Below are positions 37,510-57,700 of a DNA stretch of 64,000 bases, piece after piece. Both the position numbers and the translations under genes were made by a program. Each line of letters opens with the position of its first letter. Position 1 is the first letter of the stretch. This DNA is from Brevibacillus brevis NBRC 100599 (lineage in GTDB: Bacteria > Bacillota > Bacilli > Brevibacillales > Brevibacillaceae). Location: positions 2,983,501-3,047,500 of the forward strand of contig NC_012491.1 of assembly GCF_000010165.1 (NCBI RefSeq), written 5' to 3'. The notes beneath the pieces are model-generated. The model saw only the letters and a program-made list of their open reading frames with translations. It ran no database searches and had not been told where the DNA came from.

Positions 37510-38445
37510 CTAGATCGCCTCCTTTTCTTGGTTCAACAAGCTGAGATAGGAGTCCTCCAGTGACACGGAGATGGGAGCTATGTAATTGACCGTAATATCC
37601 GCTGCGACCAGCTTTTTGATTAGCTGTGGGTTCGAGTCCTTCGGATTGGCTACCCTCAGGTGGAACTGGTCTTCGGTGCGCTTATACGTCTCCACTTCCT
37701 CGGCGGCTTTAATAATCTGTTCCGACTTATGCGTATCCGCTCCTACGTCAAGAAGCACATTGTAGGTGGTCCACTCTTCGCGGAACTTCTGTGGGGTCGT
37801 TAAACGAATTACTTGACCCTTAATGATGGCGAACTCATGACATAACTCATCAATTTCTGCCAGGATATGTGAGCAAAAGATGATCGTCTTTCCAGACGCA
37901 GCCCACTCGCGAATCAGGTCTTTCAGCTTCCGAGTGCTGACAGGGTCGAGATTGGCTGTGACCTCGTCTAAGAAAAGCACCTCTGGATCGTGTAAAATCG
38001 CGCAAACAATCGAAAGTTTTTGTTTCATTCCTTTTGACAATCTGCCAGCAGGATCGTTTCTTCTGTCCCACAAATCGAACTGGCGCAGCAAATACTCGAT
38101 GCGTGAAGCCCGCTTCGCTTTGGGCATTTGGTAGCAGGAGGCGAAGAATTCCAGGTTGTCCAACAGAGAAAGCTTGTCATACACCCCGGGAGATTCTGTT
38201 ACGCAACCAATTTTTTTGCGAATCTCTTCTTTATTTTTGCTGATTTGGTGACCGAGAATGGTGACTTCTCCTGACGTAGGCTCAATAAGGCAGGACAGGA
38301 TTCGAAGGGAGGTTGTTTTTCCAGCTCCATTAGGTCCAAGTAGACCAAAAATCGTACCTTTGGGAATCGAGAGGGAAATGCCATCGAGAACTTTTTTGTC
38401 TCCAAATGATTTTTTGAGATCCTTAATGACGATTGCAGGCTCCAT
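37510..38445 (-). CDS. ABC transporter ATPase (NatA/CcmA class)
   Basis: 311 residues from the ATG at 38445 (minus strand), with AAAGGGGA upstream; a longer frame from 38484 has no site. Walker A is GLLGPNGAGKTTS, the signature LSKGMKQKL, and Walker B FLDEVTANLDP, in which Val replaces the usual Pro. The C-terminal 80 residues form the extension typical of drug-exporting ATPases. It is transcribed divergently from lgrA, sharing a 493-bp control region, and together with its permease may give export or self-protection. Confidence 0.9.
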   Translation of the reverse strand: MEPAIVIKDLKKSFGDKKVLDGISLSIPKGTIFGLLGPNGAGKTTSLRILSCLIEPTSGEVTILGHQISKNKEEIRKKIGCVTESPGVYDKLSLLDNLEFFASCYQMPKAKRASRIEYLLRQFDLWDRRNDPAGRLSKGMKQKLSIVCAILHDPEVLFLDEVTANLDPVSTRKLKDLIREWAASGKTIIFCSHILAEIDELCHEFAIIKGQVIRLTTPQKFREEWTTYNVLLDVGADTHKSEQIIKAAEEVETYKRTEDQFHLRVANPKDSNPQLIKKLVAADITVNYIAPISVSLEDSYLSLLNQEKEAI

Positions 38446-45766
<7,321 letters not shown>

Positions 45767-45794
45767 GTAAATGTACCTCAGGAGGAGAGTAGAC

Positions 45795-48700
45795 GTGTCA
45801 AGTAAAAAGATCGCCAATATATATCCGTTATCTCCCATGCAAGAGGGAATGTTATTTCATTCCCTCCTGGACGAAGGAACAGAGTCCTATTTTGAACAAT
45901 TGCGCTTTACCATTAGAGGATTCATCGATCCAGCTATTCTCGAACAAAGCTTAAACGCGCTGATCGCGCGACACGATATTCTCCGAACTGTCTTTATCCT
46001 TGAGAAGGTCCAGAAGCCACGACAAATTGTACTCAAGGAAAGAAAGACAAACGTTCAGGTGATAGATATCACACACCTCTCTGAAGACGAGCAAGCCATC
46101 TTTTTGGAGGATTATACTAAAAAGGAACGTCAGAAAAACTTTGATTTGGCAAAAGATGTGCTCATTCGCCTCACTCTTATCCGAACCTCTTCTGACGCAT
46201 ATACCCTGATCTGGAGTCACCATCACATTTTGCTAGACGGCTGGTGCATTCCGATTGTGTTACATGACTTTTTCCAAATCTATCAACAAGTAAAAGACGA
46301 ACAACCAGTAAATCTCGGCCAAGTTTATCCCTACAGTAAGTACATAAGCTGGTTAGGGGAACAGGATGCAGAAGAAGCAAAAGACAACTGGTCACGGTAT
46401 TTAAGTGACTATGAGCCGAGCACATTTATTCAAAAGCAGGGTACCGGGATCAAATACAATCAAGCAGAGCTGGTCTTCACGATTGGTCAGTCGTTGACGA
46501 CCGAGTTGAATCATATCGCAAGACAATTGCAAGTAACGGTAAACAACCTCTTTCGTACAATTTGGGGTCTCATGTTGCAGCGCCAAAGCAATATCGATGA
46601 TGTTGTATTCGGATCGGTTGTCTCTGGCCGTCCAATCGATATCCCGAACGTCGAGCAGATGGTTGGACTTTTCATCAATACCGTACCGATCCGTGTTCAA
46701 ATGAGAGACAATCAAACGTTTTCTGATCTGGTGAAACAAGTACAAGAAGAGTCAAGCTCGCTGGAAAAATATCATTATCTTTCTCTCGCGGACATTCAAA
46801 AAAATCAACAACTGATCGATCATATTATTCTGTTCCAAAACTATCCGATGGGCGCAGAGCTTTTGACCCGTCTGAATCAATATAACCAAGAATTCACTCT
46901 CACAAAGCTGCATGCCTTTGAACAAACCAACTACGACCTAAACATAATGGTCACCGCAGACGATACCCTCACAGTTACGTATTTATACAATGCATCCGTA
47001 TTTACGGAGGATCAACTCCAACACCTCAATCAACAACTCATTACTATCATGACGCAAGTGACAAATACACCAGATATCCTTCTAAAAAATCTAGAAATAA
47101 TCAATTCCGAAGAGAAGCACCTTCAGCTCCATACTTTTAATGATACATATCGCCATTATCCTGTTGATTATCTGATTCACCAGATTTTTGAAGAGCGCGC
47201 AGAGAAACAACCACACCACATTGCACTGGTCATGGGAGAGCAAAAGCTTACGTACCGTGAGCTAAACGAAAAAGCAAATCAACTTGCTACATTTTTACGT
47301 GCAAAAGGGGTCGGGCCGGAAAGCATTGTGAGCTTGCTCACAGAACGTTCGGCGGAGATGATCATTGCTATTCTTGCGATTTTTAAAGCAGGCGGCGCAT
47401 ATTTACCAATTGACCCGGCTCATCCGAAGGACCGCATTGAATACATTTTACAGGACAGCGGCAGTGTGCTACTTCTTACAAAAAAACGTTTTTTAGAGAC
47501 AATTGATTTCGCTGATCGGATCTTTGATCTGGAGGCGGGTGAGCTTTATCAGGGAGCACCGGGTAATCTTGCAAATGTAGCCAAAGCGAGTAATCTTGCA
47601 TACGTCATCTATACATCGGGTTCAACAGGCAAACCGAAAGGCGTCATGATCGAGCATGCGAGTCTATTGAACCAAATCTTCGCACTGCAAGAGCAATATC
47701 CGCTTCAAGAAAAAGATGCGTATTTGTTAAAAACGACTTATACCTTCGACGTATCCGTCGCAGAAATCTTCGGTTGGATTCTCGGTAACGGCAGACTGGT
47801 GATTCTCGAACCTGGCGCAGAGAAAGAACCTTACAAAATTTGGGAATCCATCGTTAATTATGACGTAACTCACGTCAATTTTGTTCCATCTATGCTCATT
47901 CTTTTTGTCGAGTATCTCGAGGGGCGAAAAGAGGCAAACCGACTGCGATACATCATGGCTGCCGGGGAAGCCATGCCGAATGATCTTGCGTCAAGAGTAT
48001 ATCAAGTATTGCCAGAAGTGAAAGTGGAGAACATCTATGGTCCGACAGAAGCTACCATTTATGCTTCCTGCTACTCACTCACTGCAGACTTGATAGAAAA
48101 TCCTGTGCCTATTGGAAAGCCTTTGGCCAACTACCAAATGCATATCGTCAATCAACATGGGCAGTTACAGCCAATCGGGGTTCCTGGTGAATTATGCATT
48201 GCCGGAGCTGGCTTGGCGAGGGGATATTTAAATAATGAAGAAATGACGAACGAAAAGTTTGTTCCTCATCCGTTTGAAGCGGGCAAACGCATGTACCGGA
48301 CAGGCGACCTGGCTCGTTATCGCAAGGATGGAAATATTGAATACCTCGGACGAATTGACCATCAAGTAAAAATTCGTGGCTTCCGGATCGAGTTAAACGA
48401 AATTCGTAGCCGGTTGATCGAAGAAGAATCGATTCGCGATGCAGTGGTAGTGGCACAAACAGATCATAACCATCAAGCGTATCTATGCGCCTATATTATC
48501 GCCGATCAGATGTGGACGGTTGCCTCATTACGTACACTGCTTCGCCAAACGCTGCCGGATTACATGGTTCCGTCTCATTTCATTCAAATGGAAGAGTTCC
48601 CTCTGACCTCGAGCGGGAAAATTGATCGCAAAGCCTTGCCGCTTCCAGATGGCGAAGTGCAAACAGGCAACGCGTACAGTGCGCCGCGCAATCCGATTGA

Positions 48701-51700
48701 GGAATTGCTCGCCCGGATTTGGGAGGAGGTCCTTGGTGTATCACGAGTCGGGATTCACGATAATTTTTTCGAATTGGGCGGGCATTCGCTTTTAGCGACA
48801 CAATTGCTGTCCCGTACATCCAAGGTATTTCAGACCCAGCTCCAGATGCGTGAGATTTTTACCTATCAGACAGTAGCAGAATTGGCTGAACGAATTCAAA
48901 TCACTCGCCAAGGTGCTGAGCCGATAAAGCAAAGTCCGATCAAACCGCTTTCCTTAGACAGTACTCAAGAGTTACCACTGTCTTTCGCCCAACAACGTCT
49001 ATGGTTCCTTGATCAACTGATCCCGAATAGCGCCATGTACAACATTCCGGTCGGATTCCGTCTGCGTGGAGCAGTCGATACGAATGTAATGGAACGTGCT
49101 TTAAATGAAATGATCAACCGACATGAATCACTTCGAACAACGGTGAAAGACATAGAAGGACGAGCGGTCCAAGTGATTCATACACAGGTACATTTTCCAC
49201 TTCCTGTCACTGACCTACGCGACTTGCCAGCAGAGGAAAAAGACACGATCTGGATGAGTATGGTGGAAGAAGATGGCGCTACGCCATTCCAGCTGGATCA
49301 TTGGCCGTTGATGAGGGCAGTGTTGATCCGACTAGAGGAACAAGAGTCCGTTCTCTGGATAAATATGCATCACATCATCTCAGACGGTTGGTCCATGGAT
49401 GTATTGGTGAACGAGCTAAGTACCATCTATGAAGCATTCGTCAAAGAAGCAGAAGCACCGCTTGCCGATTTACCCATTCAATATCGGGATTACGCAGTCT
49501 GGCAACGAGAGAATTGGCAAGGCAATGTATGGGAGCAGCAGCTCAGTTATTGGAAGAAGAAGCTGGGACAGAGTGAACCACTTTTGCCCCTTCCGACCGA
49601 TCGTCCACGGACAGTCGTACAAAGCTATAGCGGTGACAATTATTCATTCTACGTGCCGAGTGAAGTAGGGCAAAAGCTACGCGAGCTAGGAAGACAAGAA
49701 GGCGCGACGCTGTTCATGACGCTCTTAGCGGCATTCAAGCACTTCATGTACCGTTATACGAATACCACAGATATTCTGATCGGAACACCTGTTGCGGGAC
49801 GTAATCGTCAGGAAATAGAAAACTTGATCGGATTCTTTGTCAACATGCTGGTTCTTCGAACGGACCTGTCGAACGATCCTACATTCGTTGAACTGTTGCG
49901 ACGTGTTCGTGAGACGGCATTTGATGCTTTTGCCAATCAGGATATTCCTTTTGAAAAATTGGTCGATGAATTACAAATTGAGCGCAGCCTCAGCTACTCG
50001 CCGCTTTTCCAAGTACTTTTCTCCGTACAGGGAATGTCAACGGGTGTACGTAAAGGCGAGACGATCTCCATTACACCTAATGAAGTCAGTCTCAACAAGA
50101 CGACCAAATTTGATTTGACACTCACCATGATTGAAGACGAGGATGACGGACTCAAGGGTGTGTTTGAATACAGTACAGATCTATTTGATCGTACGACGAT
50201 TGAGCGCATGGCAGAGCATTTCCGCAATCTTTTGCAAGCTGTTGCGACCAATCCAGCGCAGAAAATAACAGAAGTTGAACTGTTAGGGGATGGGGAGCGA
50301 GATCAGCTGCTCGTCGGTTGGAATGATACTGAGGTTGATTATTCCCGCGATCTTTGTGTGCATGAACTAGTTACCGAGATCGCACAAAAGTTGCCTGATC
50401 AGCTTGCAGTTTCAGGTGAGCAAGGTGCAATCACTTATGCAGAGCTGGATGCGAAGGCCAATCAGCTCGCTCATTTCTTGTTAAAACAAGGGATTGGCTC
50501 GGAAGATTTGGTAGGAATTTGCGTGGAGCGTTCCATCGAGATGTTGATCGGTCAACTCGCCATTCTCAAAGCAGGTGCCGCTTATGTGCCGATGGATCCT
50601 GCTTACCCGCAAGAACGACTCGCTTTTATGATCAAGAACGCTCAGATGTCTTTGGTCTTAACCCAAGAGCGTTTGGTAAGTGCGTTACCAGTAGGCGCTG
50701 CAACGTTCCTTTGCTTGGATCGAGATTGGGATGGAATGGCTACGATGAGTTCGGATGCACCGGCGGTTACGACGAAAGCTGAACAGCTCGCCTATGTTAT
50801 CTATACGTCAGGTTCAACAGGAACGCCAAAGGGAGTCGAGATCGAGCACCGATCACTCTTGAATCTAATCCATTGGCATCAGCGAGCGTACAACGTAAAC
50901 GCTGCTGACCGTGCATCGCAAATAGCTGGTACAGCTTTTGATGCTTCGGTATGGGAAATTTGGCCGTATTTGACGGCGGGTGCTACGATTTGCCTGCCGC
51001 AGGAAGAGATTCGTCTCGTACCGGAAAAACTGCGTGATTGGATAGTCGAATCTGGTATCACGATAAGCTTTTTACCAACACCTTTGGCAGAGAGTTTGCT
51101 TACGGTGAATTGGCCAGCCGGATCAGCATTGCGCTACATGTTGACGGGTGGAGATACTTTGCACCAGTACCCGTCTGCTGATCTACCGTTTACGCTGGTA
51201 AACCAGTATGGCCCAACAGAAAATACCGTCGTGGCTACTGCTGGCATCGTGCCTGTGCAGGGAGAACGAGAAGCGGCACCTTCCATTGGACGTCCCATTG
51301 ACAACGTATCTGTCTATGTACTCGACGCAAGCAGAAAGCCTGTGCCTGTAGGAGTTGTCGGGGAGCTTTACATCGCGGGGAAAAGCTTGGCTCGCGGCTA
51401 TCTGAATCGACCTGACCTGACGGAAGCCAGTTTTGTACCGAATCCGTTCTCTACAGATGAAGGGGCGCGGATGTACCGCACTGGCGACTTGGTTCGATAT
51501 TTGGCAGATGGAAGTTTGGAATTTATTGGACGAGCTGATGATCAAGTAAGCATTCGCGGATTCAGGGTTGAGCTAGGGGAAATAGAGTCGGCTTTGTATG
51601 CACATGCAGCTGTTTCGGAAGCAGTAGTGATCGTCAGGGAGGATTTGACGCCTGGTGTCAAACGACTGGTGGCTTATGCCGTGCTTCATGAGGGAGAAGA

Positions 51701-54700
51701 GGTACAGACGAATGAATTGCGTCAGTCTTTGAAAGATAGACTTCCAGACTACATGGTGCCTTCTGTCATCATACGGATGGATGCTCTGCCTCTCACTCCT
51801 AACGGAAAGGTAGACCGCCGTGCTTTGCCGTTACCCGATACCGTGCGAGCCCAATGGGAAGATGGCTATGTTGCCCCACAAACGGAAATAGAATACAAGC
51901 TCGCCGAAATCTGGCAAGGAGTTCTAGGTGTAGAGTCTATCGGAATTCACGATAACTTTTTCGAACTGGGCGGCGACTCGATATTGACGATTCAGATTGT
52001 CGCGCGTGCCAATCAGGCGGGTATCCGATTTACACCAAAGCACTTGTTTGACTCTCAAACATTGGCAGAATTGGCTGCAAGTGTAGTAGTTCTTGAGGAT
52101 GCACCACAAGTGCATAGGGAGCAGGGGATTGTTACAGGCGAATTGCCTCTGACACCCATTCAGACGTGGTTCTTTGAGCAGGAAATTTGCCATGTCAACC
52201 ACTGGAATCAATCTGTCATGCTTGCTGTGCGTGAAGAAATGGATGCGAGTTTGTTAGCAAAAGCTTTTGCGGCGATTCTTGCACACCATGATGCCTTGCG
52301 TCTGCGTTTTCGGAACGTCAACGGGAAATGGGAGCAATATCATGATGTCGTTTCGGATGAGGATGTATTTCAGGTAGTAGATTTGACGACGGCTGTACGT
52401 GAAACAGAAATAGAGGAACAAATGCAAGCCATTGCAGACGAGCTACAAGAAAGTCTGGATATCGAAAAAGGACCATTGCTTCGTGCTGCATACTTCCAAT
52501 GCGAGGACAAACAGCGTCTGTTCATTGCGATTCATCATCTCGCTGTCGATGGGGTTTCCTGGCGAATTATTCTGGAAGACTTGCAAACGGCCTATCAACA
52601 ATTGATCGAGTTGCAACAGATCAATTTGCCTCAGAAGACGACTTCTTTTAAAAGATGGTCAGAACAGTTGACACAGTACGCAGAGCAAAGCGTAGTCGAT
52701 GAATACTGGGCGACTCTGGATACAAGTCATGTAGTAAACCTGCCTGTTGACCATCCGAATGGAAAGAACACAGAAGGTCTGGCCGTTCAAGTAAAGGTAA
52801 AGCTGGGCGTGGACGAGACACGTGCCTTATTGCAGGAGGTACCAGCTGCTTACCGTACTCAGATTAACGATGTGTTACTCAGTGCTTTGATCCGAGCCTA
52901 TAACAACTGGACGGGGCAACAGACACTTTATGTTTCCGTTGAGGGACACGGGCGTGAAGAGATCATCGATGGCGTGGACATTTCCCGAACAGTAGGCTGG
53001 TTCACTAGCATGTACCCGGTCTTGCTGGAAATGGAGCCACAGACGCCTTGGGGTTCCCTGATAAAATCAGTCAAAGAACAATTGCGCTCGATTCCTGACA
53101 AAGGGATTGGCTACGGCATTCATCGTTATTTAAGCAAAGATGAACAAACGATAAATACCCTGCAAGCTTATCGGCAACCAGAGATTAGCTTCAATTATTT
53201 AGGACAATTTGATCAGGATCAAACGGCGGATTCTTCCTTGTTCCAGATCATTCCGAACTGGTCAGCATCCAATTTGAGCAGGGATGAAGCCCGAATCCAT
53301 ACCCTTGATTTCCAGAGCATGGTGGCGGGAGATCAGTTAGAAATGACCTGGACGTACAGTGGCGATATGTACGAACAACAAACGATTGAAGAGCTCGCTC
53401 GTGACTATGTGCAATCATTGCAAGCGATTGTTGCCCATTGTCGCTCTGAAGAGGCAGGTGGCTATACACCTTCCGATTTCGCGTTAGCGGAGTTGGATCA
53501 AACAAGCCTCGACAAGTTCATCGGAAACAATCGTCTGATCGAGAACATTTACACACTCACTCCGTTGCAAGAGGGGATGCTGTTCCACTCTCTTTATGAG
53601 CAAGCAGGCGGGGACTACGTCGTTCAACTGGTCGTGAATTTGGATCACTTGAATGTGGCGAAGTTTTCAGAAGCATGGCAAAAAGTTGTCGAGCGTCATG
53701 CCATCCTCCGAACCACCTTCTTATGGATCGGATTAGATAAACCGCATCAGGTTGTTCATACAAAAGTAACAGCACATGTCGAACAACTGGACTGGAGTCA
53801 CTTACCGAAAGAAAAGCAAGAAGCGAACTTACAAACGTATCTCGAACAAGATCGCAAGCGAGGCTTTGATCTCACTCACCCGCCATTGATGCGTTGGTCG
53901 TTAATTCGTCTGGATTCAAAAACCAGTCAGCTCGTTTGGAGCTTTCACCATATATTGTTGGATGGTTGGAGTACTCCGATCGTCCTGAACGATTGGTTGA
54001 CCTATTATCAGGCATCTGTTGATGGTACCAAAGCAGAACTGCCTGTCGCTCCTCCGTTTTCCACTTATATTGCCTGGTTAAAGCAGCAGAGTCTTGAGGC
54101 ATCAGAGCAGTATTGGCGAAAACATCTGCGTGGCTTCCGTACACCAACTCCTCTTAGCATGGGGAAACCGGGTGGAAGGGCTGTACAACAAAAAGAATAC
54201 GCAGATCAAATGATACTTTTATCGAAGGAAACAACTGCGAGTCTGCAAGCTTTTGCCCGTAGGCATCAACTTACGATGAATACGCTGGTCCAAGGAGCGT
54301 GGGCGTTGATTTTAAGTCGTTACGCAGGTGAGTCTGAAGTAGTATTTGGGACCACCAACCTGGGCCGTCCTACAGATTTGCGTGGAGTGGACTCCATGGT
54401 GGGTCTGTTTATCAACACACTCCCTGTTCGCGTTCTTTTCTCGGAACAAGTGACGGTGATCGACTGGCTGCAGAAGATCCAACAGGAACAGAGTGCGATA
54501 CGTCAGTACGAGTTCACACCGCTCGTAGACATTCAAAGCTGGAGTGAAGTGCCGCTTGGACAGGCGTTGTTTGACAGCATACTCGTTTTCGAAAACTACA
54601 TGTCTGGTGCAGAAACAAATGCGAATACAGACATGTCACTAAACGCAATCAAAGCAGTTGAGCAGACGAACTATCCATTGACATTGGTGGCGGCGCCTGG

Positions 54701-57700
54701 CGAAGAGCTATTGCTCAAGCTGATTTATGAAACAAATCGATTCGATCAGATCACCATGGATAAAGTATTGGCTCAATTGATCAAAGTATTTGAGTCCATA
54801 ATGGCTCAGCCTACGGACCATCTCTCTGCCATTTCATTCATCACAGACGAGGAACGCCACAAACTGTTAGTGGAATGGAACGCAACGGAAACGGAATATG
54901 CTCGTGACGCGGTAATGCACCAGCTATTTGAAGCACAAGTAGTCGCAACACCGGATGCAGAGGCTTTAATCGTCGGAGAAGACAGACTGACGTACGCGGA
55001 GCTGAACCGCCGTGCAAACCAGCTGGCTCACTATCTGCGGGCGCAAGGGATCGGTCCAGAGGTCTTGGTGGCTGTTCTCATGGAACGTACGACCGAGATG
55101 ATCGTTGCGATGATGGGCATTCTCAAAGCTGGTGGCGCGTATGTGCCGATTGATCCCGCGTATCCACAAGAGAGAATCGGCTATACGCTGGAAGATTCGC
55201 AAGCGGCGATCCTGTTGACCCAAGGAAGCCTGCTATCGATGCTGCCTGAACATACAGCACAAGTGATTTGTCTGGATCGTGACTGGGAGGCTATCGCAGA
55301 GCAAAGTGAAGAGAATCTGCTTAATCTGGTAGAGCCAACGAACCTTTCGTATGTCATTTACACCTCGGGCTCGACAGGTCTGCCTAAAGGGGTGGCGATT
55401 CAGCACAGTAGTGTCATTGCCTTCATCGCGTGGGCGAAAACGGTCTTTTCCGCAGAAGAAATGAGTGGGGTGCTCGCCTCCACATCCATCTGCTTCGATC
55501 TGTCTGTCTATGAAATATTCGTTACCTTAGCCTACGGCGGGAAAGTCATCTTGGCTGACAACGCCTTGCATATACCGACCCTACCAGCAGTCAACGAAGT
55601 GACATTGATCAATACCGTTCCATCTGCTGCCAAAGAACTCGTGCGGATGAACGCGATCCCGTCGACGGTACGCGTGGTCAACTTAGCAGGAGAGCCACTG
55701 CCAAACACATTGGCACAAAGTCTATATGCAATGGGACATGTGGAAAAAGTCTTTAATCTTTATGGTCCGTCTGAAGATACGACTTACTCCACGTATGTAC
55801 AGGTCACCAAAGGCGCCACGTCAGAACCGACAATTGGTCGTCCTTTGTCCAACACACAAGCGTATATTCTCGATGCCAACCTGCAGCCTGTCCCGTTGGG
55901 CTTACCTGGGGAACTGTATCTTGGTGGTGACGGATTGGCTCGCGGGTATCTGAATCGCCCAGAGCTGACCGCAGAACGATTCTTGTCCAACCCATTTCAC
56001 GCTGACTCACATGCGCGGATGTACGGCACCGGTGACTTGGTCCGTTATCTCCCAGATGGACAAATCGAGTACTTGGGACGGATTGACCATCAGGTGAAGA
56101 TTCGCGGTTATCGGATCGAGTTGGGAGAGCTGGAGGCTGTCCTTCGCACCCATCCGGCTGTCAAGGAAGCCGTTGTGATGGCAAGAGAAGACAAGCAGGG
56201 TGACAAACGTTTGGCGGCGTACGTGACGACAAGAGAGGAAAGTAGCGAAGAGGCCACTGACTTAGCCGTCTGGGCAAAAGCAAAATTGCCGGAGTTTATG
56301 GTTCCATCCGTCTTTGTCTGGCTGGACGCGATGCCGCTCACACCGAACGGCAAGATCGACCGTAAGCAACTGCCAGAGCCGGAGTGGGGCCAAATCGCTT
56401 CTACCCAAGAGTATGTAGCGCCACGCAACCAAACGGAGGAGCTGGTCGCCACTATCTGGTCGCAAGTGCTTGGTATCGAAAAAGTCGGCGTTTATGACAA
56501 CTTCTTCGAGTTGGGCGGGCATTCTCTCTTAGCGACGCGGGTCATTTCTCGTCTTCGTGAGATGTTTGCAGGAGAAGTACCGATCCGTACGCTTTTCGAA
56601 AACCCAACTGTTGCAGAACTGTCCGAAATACTTGGAAGCTTTTGGAGAGAAACATCAGGAGCTTCGATCGAACCTGTTTCACGGGAAGGCCATCTGCCAT
56701 TGTCCTTTGCGCAGCAACGTCTGTGGTTCCTGGATCGCCTGATGCCGGAAAGCGCCTTGTACAACATCCCGTCCGCGATGCGATTGCATGGGGATCTGAA
56801 TATAGAGGCGTGGAACAAGAGCTTGCAGCTACTGATCCAGCGTCACGAAAGTTTGCGGACAACCTTTGACCACGTAGGTGGTCAAGCTGTACAAATCATT
56901 CACCCTTACCAAGAACAGCCGCTACGTGTAATCGACTTGCGGGAGCTACCAGCAGACGAGTGCGAAGCAGAAACACAGCGTTTGGCAGGAATCGAGGCAG
57001 CTACGCCATTTAACCTGAGCGAAGGTCCGTTGTTCCGTACCACCTTGATCCGCATATGCGAGCAAGAGGCCGTTTTCTTATTTAACATGCACCATATCAT
57101 TTTCGATGGCTGGTCAATCGGTATTTTCATCAAAGAAATGAGAGCACTGTACGAAGCATTTGTTTACGGAAAAGAACCTGGATTAGCCGATCTGACATTG
57201 CAGTACGCGGATTACGCTGTATGGCAACGGAAGTGGATGGAAGAAGATGTGCTTACGCGACAGCTAGCGTACTGGAAAGAAAAGCTAGTCGATGCCGAAC
57301 CACTATTGGTTTTGCCGACAGATCGTCCGCGTCCATCCGTTCAAAGCCATGCTGGCGCGATGTATACCTTTACGCTTTCAGCGGAACTGTTAGAAAAATT
57401 GAGTATGCTCAGCCGTGAAGAAGGATCGACGCTGTTCATGACCTTGCTGGCTGCCTTCCAAACTATGCTCTACCGCTACAGTGGACAGGAAGACATCCTC
57501 GTCGGGAGCCCGGTTGCAGGACGAAATCGGGAGGAGATCGAGTCACTCATCGGTTTCTTCATTAACACATTGGTGCTACGTACGGATATGTCAGGGGAAC
57601 CGACATTCCGTGACTTGCTGGCAAGAGTGAAGGAGACGGCGCTAGAAGCCTATGCTCATCAGGACCTACCGTTTGAAAAATTGGTCGATGAACTGGCGCT

